The position numbers and the translations under genes were made by a program. A model generated the notes under the pieces. The model worked only from the letters and a program-made list of their open reading frames with translations, ran no database searches and was not told the DNA's origin. From the NCBI GenBank assembly GCA_019352135.1, contig JABBNX010000018.1, forward strand, positions 1-35,278: a DNA stretch of 35,278 nucleotides, given 5' to 3'. This document shows positions 1-6,149 of this stretch, piece by piece. This DNA comes from Pseudomonadota bacterium (GTDB taxonomy: Bacteria > Desulfobacterota > Desulfuromonadia > Geobacterales > Pseudopelobacteraceae). The first letter of the stretch is position 1. The number at the start of each line of letters is the position of its first letter.

Positions 1-383
1 TACCTGCCCTCCGAATTTGAATTCGTGACTGCATGAACTTTTTGCGAGCGCATCACTTATGATATAAATCCTGATGTTTACCCTATACGTTGGTCCAGTT
101 TTAGGGGAGAAGGTCAGCCGGTCAGCGATTATGGGGGCTTTGCATGAGATATCTGACCAAAATGTCGCAGTGATTCATTGCAAGAACAATAACGGAACTA
201 TCTGTCAATCGGCTTTGAATTTTGACTCACCCCAGGCAGTAGTTTTCAGTACACACCCTCAGACCGTCTAACGGTCAGATCCTAAGATCCCCAGGCTGGT
301 ACAGAGCACCGTTGTTTACATTTTTTAGCACTTGTCTTATTGCCAGAATCGAGCGTAACGGATTTTTGAATTGCAAACGCGAA
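1..383. other. Left-edge stretch without a recognisable gene
   Basis: I see no convincing gene between the window edge and the ssb terminator. A 65-codon plus-strand frame (74-271) has no clear Shine-Dalgarno sequence and matches no family I recognise. A short hairpin (GACCGT-CTA-ACGGTC, 262-276) has no T-run after it. Confidence 0.5.
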
Positions 384-413
384 CAGGCCGGAAATCAGAG
401 GATTTCCGGCCTG
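384..413 (-). terminator. Terminator hairpin downstream of ssb
   Basis: A perfect 13-bp inverted repeat (CAGGCCGGAAATC at 384-396, its complement at 401-413) encloses an AGAG loop, about 28 bases past the ssb stop codon on the minus strand. There is no strong T-run on either side, so it could also stabilise the mRNA 3' end. Its position and strength make it the likely end of the ssb transcript. Confidence 0.75.
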
Positions 414-441
414 TAGTTTACACTTTCCAATCATACCTACG

Positions 442-867
442 CTAAAACGGAATATCATCATCCTGGAACGGCGGCTCTTCGTAAGTTGCGCCACCGGTTT
501 TGGCAGTTGATGAAGTGTCGCCGCCGCTGCGTTCCCCTTTGGCGGAAAGCATCTGCATCTTGTCTCCGACTATATCGGTTGTGTAACGGTCATTACCGCT
601 CTTGTCCTGCCACTTGCGGGTTTGCAGACGCCCCTCGACATAGATCGTCTTCCCTTTGGAAAGGTACTCACCGGCTATTTCGGCCAGCTTGCCCCAGAGT
701 GTGATGTTGTGCCACTCAGTACGTTCTTCCCATTCTCCCGTCTTTCCCTTGAACTTTTCACTTGTCGCAAGGGAAAAACTTGCTACTGCTTGGCCGGATG
801 CGGTGAAACGCACTTCCGGGTCTTTGCCCAGATTTCCGATCAGCATAACCTTGTTAAGACTAGCCAT
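442..867 (-). CDS. ssb: Single-stranded DNA-binding protein
   Basis: SSB of 141 residues. It coats single-stranded DNA in replication, recombination and repair and recruits partners through its C-terminal tip. The N-terminal OB fold (about residues 1-105) starts with [14 protein letters not shown] and contains the family pattern [21 protein letters not shown] and the [11 protein letters not shown] strand. A short Gly/Ser/Thr-rich linker then leads to the acidic tail ending DDDIPF, the usual docking tip, so the protein looks complete. The start is supported by a GGAG Shine-Dalgarno sequence (AAAGGAGT) 7-8 bases upstream. It appears monocistronic: the terminator hairpin follows it, and an unusual direct-repeat array lies just upstream of its start. 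Whether it is the main chromosomal ssb or an extra copy cannot be told from this window. Confidence 0.95.
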   Translation of the reverse strand: MASLNKVMLIGNLGKDPEVRFTASGQAVASFSLATSEKFKGKTGEWEERTEWHNITLWGKLAEIAGEYLSKGKTIYVEGRLQTRKWQDKSGNDRYTTDIVGDKMQMLSAKGERSGGDTSSTAKTGGATYEEPPFQDDDIPF

Positions 868-881
868 GATGTGACTCCTTT

Positions 882-952
882 GTTAGTGTGAAATATTAAA
901 AGTTATTGTCACTCTGTAATAGTTATTGTCATTGTACAAAAGTTGCTGTCAC
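882..952. repeat. Direct-repeat array with a 20-bp period
   Basis: The motif AGTTATTGTCA occurs at 901, 921 and (as AGTTGCTGTCA) 941, exactly 20 bp apart and in one orientation. A degenerate fourth copy (GTTAGTGTGA) sits in phase at 882. TGTACA (933-938) lies between copies two and three. Read on the minus strand this gives TGTACAATGACAATAACT followed by further TGACAATAACT units. That layout resembles the multiple transposase-binding repeats at the ends of IS21-, Tn5053/Tn7-like or CAST elements. No transposase or opposite end is present here. The array lies 15-85 bp upstream of the ssb start, so an operator role is the alternative. Confidence 0.75.
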
Positions 953-960
953 CAAATGAA

Positions 961-1300
961 ATGAGGCATTTTCAGGTGCTGCATTCTATCCAAAAAGTCC
1001 CCCCCAGTAAAGCTAATGTTTGACTGTGCTCCTTCGTGCCAAGTTTAGCCCTTAACGCATTACAGATGAATTGTACCTAACACCACAACGCTGTCTGAGC
1101 ATACGCAGCAATTTGAATGAGCAGGCTCCCGTCATGGGAACCTGTACGATCAATTTTAGGGGGACTCGCTCATGTATTTTGGATGGATTGTAACGGGTGC
1201 GTAAAACACTGTAAGCTAAATTTTACAGTTGTGTCTAACCAGCTTACAAAATCAAACTTCCGAGCAGGTAGCTACGTAATAAGTCTTGTTAATTCAGTCT
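961..1300. other. Intergenic region with several inverted repeats, no gene seen
   Basis: No plausible coding frame was found. The stretch holds a hairpin (CAGGcTCCC at 1122-1130 with GGGAaCCTG at 1136-1144) bracketed by ATGAGC (1117) and GCTCAT (1168). Further right are two mutually exclusive pairings: ACTGTAA (1208-1214) with TTACAGT (1223-1229), and TGTAAGCT (1210-1217) with AGCTTACA (1241-1248). The second set lies 60-100 bp upstream of the sigma-54-like promoter and could be an activator site. Confidence 0.45.
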
Positions 1301-1309
1301 GTTGTGAGT

Positions 1310-1325
1310 TGGAATATTTTTTGCT
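1310..1325 (+). promoter_or_regulatory. Candidate sigma-54 (-24/-12) promoter of the csbD-like gene
   Basis: TGGAATATTTTTTGCT has GG (1311-1312) and GC (1323-1324) at the 12-bp separation required between the -24 and -12 elements. The -24 box lacks the favoured CAC after TGG. It lies about 70 bp upstream of the CsbD-like start codon, with inverted repeats at 1208-1248 in the usual range for an enhancer-binding protein. Read by eye only. Confidence 0.45.
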
Positions 1326-1395
1326 TATAAATACTATTGGAGCGGTAACGAAATTATTCTCTACAAAAAAACGCTTACTAAAAGGGGGAAATATC

Positions 1396-1575
1396 ATGAA
1401 ACCCGGGACGAAGGACAAGGGTGAAGGAAAGCTTCACGAAGTGAAGGGTAAAGTTAAGGAGGTCGCCGGGAAACTAAGCGATAAACCAGAGTTGGAAGCT
1501 GAAGGCATCGGTGAAAAGATTGCCGGCAAACTCCAGGGAAAGATCGGCCAGGCCAAGAAGGTCGTGGGGAAGTAG
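1396..1575 (+). CDS. CsbD-family stress protein
   Basis: A 59-residue, Lys/Gly/Glu-rich, Cys-free protein. It carries the CsbD-family pattern: KDKGEGKLHEVKGKVKEVAGK in the first half and GIGEKIAGKLQGKIGQAKK in the second. CsbD-like proteins are small hydrophilic proteins induced by general stress in many bacteria; their molecular role is not established. The ATG at 1396 is chosen because AAAGGGGGAA lies immediately upstream at 1380-1390 and the family match begins there. The reading frame stays open far upstream (to 1117), but that extension has no family match or ribosome site. A sigma-54-like promoter lies 70 bp upstream and a hairpin follows the stop codon. Confidence 0.9.
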   Translation: MKPGTKDKGEGKLHEVKGKVKEVAGKLSDKPELEAEGIGEKIAGKLQGKIGQAKKVVGK

Positions 1576-1590
1576 CCAGGGCGGCAGAGC

Positions 1591-1631
1591 ATGCAACCGG
1601 CGTCTCCTTATTCTGCCGACTCCGGTTGCAT
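1591..1631 (+). terminator. Hairpin downstream of the CsbD-like gene
   Basis: ATGCAACCGG (1591-1600) pairs perfectly with CCGGTTGCAT (1622-1631) around a 21-base loop, 15 bases after the stop codon. An alternative pairing, CGGCAG (1582) with CTGCCG (1613), shares this region. No T-run follows, so this may be a weak terminator or mRNA-stabilising element. Confidence 0.5.
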
Positions 1632-1713
1632 GACCCAGCACAACCAGGCATCGGAACGAAATAACCAATTCCGAGCAAAAATGTTCAACGACAAATTGCA
1701 AAAAGGAAAGTAG

Positions 1714-1812
1714 ATGGGAACAATGCTTGATAGTAATTCCTTGGGAAAATCTGAATGGATTAACCGCAGTGGATCGTGGAGGGCAAGGGAGTGTGGATTG
1801 TGGCAAAGATAG
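1714..1812 (+). CDS. Possible 32-residue small protein
   Basis: A short frame beginning MGTMLDSNSLGKSEWINRSG with a good Shine-Dalgarno sequence (AAAAGGAAAG, 1701-1710) close to its ATG. It is Trp/Arg-rich toward the end and matches no family I recognise. It could be a real small protein between two stress genes or the start of a decayed gene. Confidence is low because length alone carries little evidence. Confidence 0.25.
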   Translation: MGTMLDSNSLGKSEWINRSGSWRARECGLWQR

Positions 1813-1889
1813 CCGAAAACGGTAACTTCAAGAGTGAAATTAACAGTACCCTCAAAAGAGGCGTGAATAAAACAGGTGGAGGTTAAGAC

Positions 1890-2558
1890 ATGGCTAAAAA
1901 TATAGCGGTTTATGGGATCTACCGGACCCGAACAATGGTTGAACGGACGGTCGAAGAATTGAAAAATGCAGGCTTTCGCAACGCGGACATTTCGGTACTG
2001 TTGCCAGAGAGCGGGGGAACCAAAGAATTCGCGATCGAGAGGGAAACCAAGGCGCCTGAGGGGGCAGCGACAGGAGCCGGAACCGGTGCGGTCATCGGCG
2101 GCGCTTTGGGATGGCTGGCGGGTATAGGCTTACTTGCCATCCCTGGTATTGGCCCTTTCATTGCAGCAGGCCCCATCATGGCAGCTCTTGCCGGAGTCGG
2201 TGCGGGAGGATTGGTCGGCGGGATAGCCGGAGTGCTGATCGGCATGGGTATTCCCGAGTATGAAGCTAACCTGTATGAAGGACATATCAAGAAGGGGGGT
2301 ATTCTCCTTTCTATCCACGCCGACGATAACGATTGGAAAAACAAGGGGAAGGAGATACTGGGGCGTACAGGGGCTGAAGATATCGGTTACAAGGGAGAAT
2401 CCCACGCAGACTATGATGTAAGCGACAGACCTGGGTCCGGCGCTCCCCCGCGGACAGGTTTTGGCGGCCCAGTCGAGCCAAGAACCGGCGAGCCTGTCGG
2501 GCCAAGTACCAGTGACCCTCTTATTTCAAATTCAAGAGATCACATAAGTGACAAGTGA
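1890..2558 (+). CDS. YflT/general-stress-like protein with glycine-zipper membrane segments
   Basis: A 222-residue protein in three parts. Residues 1-55 resemble the N-terminal alpha/beta fold of the general stress protein 17M (YflT) type (IAVYGIYRTRTMVERTVEEL, then NADISVLLP). Residues about 60-125 are two Gly/Ala-rich hydrophobic stretches with glycine-zipper spacing, likely membrane-inserted hairpins. A segment around 130-160 (YEGHIKKGGILLSIHADD) again resembles the soluble fold. The last 50 residues are a Pro/Gly/Arg-rich, probably disordered tail. A GGTGGAGGT ribosome site precedes the ATG. Its biochemical role is unknown; proteins with this arrangement are usually annotated as stress-related. 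Sitting next to the CsbD-like gene supports a shared stress role, but that is inference. Confidence 0.75.
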   Translation: MAKNIAVYGIYRTRTMVERTVEELKNAGFRNADISVLLPESGGTKEFAIERETKAPEGAATGAGTGAVIGGALGWLAGIGLLAIPGIGPFIAAGPIMAALAGVGAGGLVGGIAGVLIGMGIPEYEANLYEGHIKKGGILLSIHADDNDWKNKGKEILGRTGAEDIGYKGESHADYDVSDRPGSGAPPRTGFGGPVEPRTGEPVGPSTSDPLISNSRDHISDK

Positions 2559-2578
2559 TGAGTTAGAGGCTTAATAGA

Positions 2579-2815
2579 ATGAAATCAATAGTCATTTTTG
2601 GAGCTGGCATAGCCGGATTAAGTGCTGCCCATGAATTAGCCCAATTAGGATATAATGTTTCGGTGTATGAAGTTACTGATCAGCCGGGTGGTTTTTTTAG
2701 AAGTTCACGACTGAGTCAAAACAACATGCCGACGGAGTATTATCGATTCTTTTTTTATTTATTTCTCAGTGCATGTGGGTATCCTCCACCCTCTAAATCG
2801 GTGTTACCAGCCTGA
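2579..2815 (+). pseudogene. Truncated FAD/NAD(P)-dependent oxidoreductase (N-terminal fragment)
   Basis: The first 55 codons encode a clear Rossmann dinucleotide-binding start: MKSIVIFGAGIAGLSAAHEL with GxGxxG, the acidic end of strand two (VYE), and QPGGFFRSSRL, as in amine-oxidase or phytoene-desaturase-like FAD enzymes. After MPTEYY the sequence turns into an unrelated Phe/Leu/Pro-rich stretch and stops at codon 79. Full-length relatives run several hundred residues and include a substrate domain, so this fragment cannot be an active enzyme. A weak ribosome site (AGAGG) remains. The break is followed by a promoter and riboswitch for the next gene, so a deletion or insertion may have joined the two. 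Confidence 0.8.
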
Positions 2816-2855
2816 CCAAAAGTCACTTTTTCATTTTTTAACAAAACTGGCTGAG

Positions 2856-2883
2856 TTGACATCCGGTTTTTTTGTGAAATAAT
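2856..2883 (+). promoter_or_regulatory. Sigma-70-type promoter upstream of the riboswitch
   Basis: TTGACA (2856-2861) is followed after 16 bp by AATAAT (2878-2883), five of six matches to the -10 consensus. Transcription would start near 2890, about 30 bases before the GEMM aptamer, giving a 5' leader of roughly 180 bases. Confidence 0.65.
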
Positions 2884-2921
2884 GGAAAGTAAAAGGATAC
2901 ACAGCGGGTCATCCCCAGAGA

Positions 2922-2996
2922 ATAGAATGCCAACACATTCGCGAGGATGAGATGGAAAGCCTAACTGGTCTCACCGAGACTGCCGGGTTGGCAAAA
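2922..2996 (+). ncRNA. GEMM-I (GEMM-Ib-like) cyclic dinucleotide riboswitch aptamer
   Basis: The element has the GEMM layout. A closing helix GCCAAC (2929-2934)/GTTGGC (2987-2992) encloses a first hairpin CATTC-GCGA-GGATG (2936-2949) with a GNRA tetraloop. The conserved joining segment GGAAAGCCTAA (2954-2964) follows, then a second hairpin GTCTC-ACC-GAGAC (2968-2980), then TGCCGGG. GEMM-I RNAs bind c-di-GMP. The Geobacter subgroup (GEMM-Ib) binds 3',3'-cGAMP or both, and this element closely resembles Geobacter examples as I remember them. I could not align by eye the base that sets ligand preference. The promoter lies upstream and the collagen-like lipoprotein gene downstream, so it should control that gene. 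No clear terminator switch is visible between 2997 and 3060. Confidence 0.88.
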
Positions 2997-3070
2997 TAGC
3001 ATGGATATCTTCTCTCAGATTTTTTGTTTTGTGGAAGCCACAAAGACTCATTCAAAGGAGGTAATAGGTT

Positions 3071-3349
3071 ATGGAAAGAAAGACATTAACGTGTATTATT
3101 TCAACGATGTTCATCATGGCGTTAGCGCTGAGCGCGTGCGAAAAAACCGAAAAAACAACTACCGTGACTCCCGGGCCGGCAGGCGCCCCGGGCGCACCAG
3201 GTGCGACAGGCACCACTGGTGCGACAGGATTTTCTGGGCATAGCGGCGCAAGCGGGGCCACGGGAAATACCGGGGCTTCTGGTGAGCGCGGGAAAACCGG
3301 CGACTCCATAGTAGTTGTTCCGGCTCCACCTCCCGAGAAATCAAGATAA
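3071..3349 (+). CDS. Collagen-like lipoprotein under riboswitch control
   Basis: A 92-residue protein. Residues 1-23 are a lipoprotein signal peptide ending in the lipobox LSAC (Cys23). A short Thr/Lys/Glu spacer follows. Residues 35-79 are 15 unbroken Gly-X-Y triplets (starting GPAGAPGAPGATG), which could form a short collagen-type triple helix. The tail is IVVVPAPPP plus a charged end. Bacterial collagen-like proteins usually act at the cell surface as rods or adhesins; here the lipid anchor would place it on the periplasmic or outer face. The start is supported by AAGGAGG (3056-3062). Expression probably depends on the promoter at 2856 and the GEMM riboswitch, and a strong terminator follows at once, so the gene is monocistronic. 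The exact function is unknown. Confidence 0.85.
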   Translation: MERKTLTCIISTMFIMALALSACEKTEKTTTVTPGPAGAPGAPGATGTTGATGFSGHSGASGATGNTGASGERGKTGDSIVVVPAPPPEKSR

Positions 3350-3352
3350 GAA

Positions 3353-3385
3353 AAATCCCCTGAAGCGTGTTGCTTCAGGGGATTT
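3353..3385 (+). terminator. Strong terminator hairpin after the collagen-like gene
   Basis: A perfect 14-bp stem, AAATCCCCTGAAGC (3353-3366) with GCTTCAGGGGATTT (3372-3385), and a GTGTT loop begin four bases after the stop codon. It ends in TTT and the A-rich 5' arm is typical of intrinsic terminators. Confidence 0.85.
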
Positions 3386-3707
3386 CGCATGTAAAAAGGT
3401 CAAACCTACGCATTTGTCAGATTCAGCCGATTTGTCCACTCCGAACTTGTTAGCTGAAAGTATTCTCCTATTTCACCGAGTTTCGCACCGCGATAACAGT
3501 GGAGGATATGAATTGCCGGCTTCCTGCAATTCCATCACTGCGCCGTGGGACAATGCGATTACTTCGGCCGAATCGTGCCTGCCAGGCAAGCGACAACATT
3601 ACTGATCCAAACTACAACGTAACCATAGTTGATCCGTATCGAATCTAGTTTTTTAGCTGTGCACGTTTAAGCCGGATTTATGTCAAAAATGATCAAGGGA
3701 GGTTTGA
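3386..3707 (+). other. Intergenic region, no intact gene
   Basis: No convincing gene or promoter was found. A frame at about 3571-3648 reads ASDNITDPNYNVTIVDP before a stop codon. That resembles the end of a repeat from secreted beta-rich proteins (MBG-type repeats), so it may be a decayed remnant. The match is too short to call. The last bases carry the ribosome site of the next gene. Confidence 0.35.
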
Positions 3708-4592
3708 ATGGACAGACGTACATTCATAAAAGCCACTGGAACCGCTATATTGCTGGCTCCAACGTTGATTAAGGAAGTTCTAGCAGCTCGCGAACAATCG
3801 CTGGTCGCAGTGGCAGAGGGTACCGATTATGCCGCTATAACCAGAAAAGCCATCAATACTGTAGGCGGTATGAAGCGGTTTGTTAAACCTGGTGATGTGG
3901 TAGTTGTTAAACCCAACATGGGGTGGGACCGCTCAGTCAAGTTTGCTGCCAATACCCATCCCCTGGTGGTACGGGCGGTTGTGGAGGAGTGCCTGGCTGC
4001 AGGGGCTAAAAAAGTCAAAGTGTTTGATAATACCTGCAACGATCCTCGCCGCTGTTATGTTAGCAGCGGAATTGAGGCGGCCTTGAAAGGGATGAAAGGG
4101 GTCGAGTGCAAGCATATTGAAACGGAGCGCTTCAGGAAAGTCACTTTGAACGGTACGTTTCTGAAAGAATGGGAGTTGTACGACGAAGTTCTCTCCGCCA
4201 ATGTTTATATCAATGTGCCGGTAGCCAAACATCACGGGCTTTCAAAGCTGACGCTCGGCTTGAAAAATGTCATGGGGATCATGGGTGGTAACCGTGGTTA
4301 CATCCACCGCAATCTGGATGCAGCCCTGGCGGATGTCAACGCGCATGTGAAGAGCCACCTCACCATTATCGATGCAACCCGAATCCTCACAGCCCACGGG
4401 CCACAGGGGGGTAATATTGCCGATGTCAGGGTGCTTAACAAAGTGATCGCTTCGACCGATATTGTTGCTGCTGACGCTTATGCCACAACATTATTCGGCA
4501 TGAGGCCGGCCGATATTCCGGTGACAGTTACCGCTTACAAGCGTGGCCTGGGAGAGATGAATCTGGACAAGATCAAGGTAGTAAAGGCGTAG
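3708..4592 (+). CDS. Tat-exported DUF362-domain protein
   Basis: A 294-residue DUF362-family protein. The N-terminus has a twin-arginine signal (MDRRTFIKATGTAILLAP, cleavage near residue 27), so the protein should fold in the cytoplasm and be exported. The DUF362 core follows: VKPGDVVVVKPNMGW (about 62-76), a Cys-containing FDNTCNDPRRCY segment (about 106-117), NVYINVPVAKHHGLSKLTLGLKN (about 166-188) and the DIVAADAYATTLFG region near the end. It has no ferredoxin cluster of its own, although many DUF362 proteins do. AGGGAGG precedes the ATG. The polyferredoxin gene starts four bases after its stop codon, so the two are surely co-transcribed and the protein may be a periplasmic partner of that membrane iron-sulfur protein. 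The biochemical function of DUF362 is not settled. Confidence 0.85.
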   Translation: MDRRTFIKATGTAILLAPTLIKEVLAAREQSLVAVAEGTDYAAITRKAINTVGGMKRFVKPGDVVVVKPNMGWDRSVKFAANTHPLVVRAVVEECLAAGAKKVKVFDNTCNDPRRCYVSSGIEAALKGMKGVECKHIETERFRKVTLNGTFLKEWELYDEVLSANVYINVPVAKHHGLSKLTLGLKNVMGIMGGNRGYIHRNLDAALADVNAHVKSHLTIIDATRILTAHGPQGGNIADVRVLNKVIASTDIVAADAYATTLFGMRPADIPVTVTAYKRGLGEMNLDKIKVVKA

Positions 4593-4596
4593 TGAC

Positions 4597-6147
4597 ATGA
4601 AGTTAACCACTGCCCGCATCTGCCAGCTTATCTTCCTGGTTCTGTTCCTGATACTGTTCGTTCAGACTGAATACCGTGGCCGTGATGATATTAATGCCGC
4701 AGTTAATTCCTTTTTCAGGGCCGATCCGCTGGTGCTGTTCAGCTATCTGTTTGCCGCAAAGTCATGGAGCTGGCTGCTGTTTCCAGCCGTGCTTATGACC
4801 GTGGCGACGCTGGTTCTTGGACGCTTTTTCTGTGGATGGATCTGCCCTCTGGGTACTATCCTCGATCTGGTGACTTCAAAGATCCGCAAGAGTACTCCGA
4901 TCAAGGCGCTCAAGGGGAATTTTAAATACTGGCTGCTGCTGCCGCTGCTATCGGCATCGCTGTTCAATATCAATCTGAGTGGCCTGCTGGACCCGATTGC
5001 CATTCTGCTGCGTGCTATGACTTTTCTGCTTTACCCGGTTCTTGGTCTTGTGAGCAGAGAAGGATGGGTCGGACTGTACCGTATGATCGGTGAACGACGT
5101 GATGCTCTTGCACCTGCTTACAGCCTTATTCGTGACAATCTGCTGCCGTTCCGCGACACGCTATACCCGTTGGCGCTCCTTTCGGCAGCCATTTTGCTTG
5201 GCATTATCGCACTGGAGCGGTTTGAAACGCGCAACTGGTGCCGGAATATCTGCCCGCTCGGGACGTTGCTCGGTTGGCTGGCGCGCTTTTCCCCCTTCAG
5301 CAGAGTTCCTCAGGTATTGTGCGGCGACTGCGGACAGAGTCGCCAGATGTGCCCCACCAGCTTTGACAAGAATATGCTGCGCAAGGAAGAGTGCATCCTT
5401 TGTATGGAATGCCTGCAGGGCTGCCCGCATGAAAGGATTTCATTTCGTCCTTCTCTGAAACTGAAGGGGTGTGGTCCGCTGTTACCGGAGCGGCGTGTGC
5501 TTCTGGGCGGGATGGCTGGTGGTCTGCTGCTGGCGCTACCGATTCGTTTCCGCTATCCTGAAAAGCAGTCACGTCTGCTACGTCCACCTGGTGTACGGAG
5601 TGAAGATGATTTTCTGAAGAAATGTGTCCGCTGTGGTGAATGTATGAAAGTCTGCCTGAAGAATGCCCTGTATCCGTCGGCATATCAAGCCGGACTAGAG
5701 GGCATATATACCCCGCTGCTTATCCCCCGACTGGGATACTGCGAATATAATTGCACTCTGTGTGGCCAGGTTTGTCCGACCGGGGCAATTCCGCCTCTTC
5801 CTGTTGAAACCAAGCGGTGCGAAGTGATCGGCAAGGCGGTCTTCGATAAAAACCATTGTCTGCCGTTTGCCCGCAAAATCGACTGTATTGTCTGTGAAGA
5901 GCATTGTCCGATTCCAGAGAAAGCCATCCGTTCACGTGACGTGCAGGTCATGGGACTGGACGGCCTTATCAGAACAATCAAGGAGCCGTATATAGTTGAG
6001 GAAATCTGCAATGGCTGCGGCATTTGCGAGAATGTCTGTCCGCTGGAGACGAAGGCGGGCATTGAGGTGTTTGCGGTAAAGAACCGTACGCCGATTTCTC
6101 CGTTATCGGTCGGGCAGGAAGCAAAGCCATCTGGTTTATATCCCTGA
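4597..6147 (+). CDS. Membrane polyferredoxin (NapH/MauN-type 4Fe-4S protein)
   Basis: A 516-residue integral membrane iron-sulfur protein. Predicted membrane segments lie near residues 8-24, 58-76, 105-150 and 190-208, plus a fifth near 305-320. Two CxxxCP motifs (FFCGWICPLGT about 77-87, NWCRNICPLGT about 213-223) match the NapH/RdxA Fer4_5 pattern. Cysteine clusters follow: LCGDCGQSRQMCP, CILCMECLQGCP, and after the last membrane segment CVRCGECMKVC, CEYNCTLCGQVCP, CIVCEEHCP and CNGCGICENVCP. Together they suggest about five or six 4Fe-4S centres. Such proteins carry electrons from the quinone pool to exported partners. The partner here is probably the Tat-exported DUF362 protein encoded just upstream. 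The electron acceptor is unknown. Confidence 0.88.
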   Translation: MKLTTARICQLIFLVLFLILFVQTEYRGRDDINAAVNSFFRADPLVLFSYLFAAKSWSWLLFPAVLMTVATLVLGRFFCGWICPLGTILDLVTSKIRKSTPIKALKGNFKYWLLLPLLSASLFNINLSGLLDPIAILLRAMTFLLYPVLGLVSREGWVGLYRMIGERRDALAPAYSLIRDNLLPFRDTLYPLALLSAAILLGIIALERFETRNWCRNICPLGTLLGWLARFSPFSRVPQVLCGDCGQSRQMCPTSFDKNMLRKEECILCMECLQGCPHERISFRPSLKLKGCGPLLPERRVLLGGMAGGLLLALPIRFRYPEKQSRLLRPPGVRSEDDFLKKCVRCGECMKVCLKNALYPSAYQAGLEGIYTPLLIPRLGYCEYNCTLCGQVCPTGAIPPLPVETKRCEVIGKAVFDKNHCLPFARKIDCIVCEEHCPIPEKAIRSRDVQVMGLDGLIRTIKEPYIVEEICNGCGICENVCPLETKAGIEVFAVKNRTPISPLSVGQEAKPSGLYP

Positions 6148-6149
6148 GA

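Larger units (their letters stand above)
1576..1889 (+). other. Intergenic region between the two stress genes
   Basis: Apart from the hairpin at 1591-1631 and the possible 32-codon gene at 1714-1812, I see no promoter or family match here. A second short open frame runs just before the next gene and ends at its ribosome site (about 1885); it matches nothing I recognise. Confidence 0.4.

Noticed and set aside
74-271. 65-codon plus-strand frame at the left edge
   Set aside because: No ribosome site, no family match and no supporting context.
3001-3243. 80-codon frame starting at ATG 3001 between the riboswitch and the lipoprotein gene
   Set aside because: It overlaps the lipoprotein gene in another frame, has no ribosome site, and its basic Arg-rich second half is the shadow of the Gly-X-Y coding sequence.
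3052-3390. Minus-strand frame with many Ala-Pro-Val triplets opposite the collagen-like gene
   Set aside because: The periodicity is the complement of the Gly-X-Y repeat. The sense-strand gene has a signal peptide, ribosome site, promoter and terminator.
3571-3648. Remnant resembling an MBG-type repeat end (DNITDPNYNVTIVDP)
   Set aside because: Fifteen or so residues are too few to assign. Mentioned only in the intergenic description.
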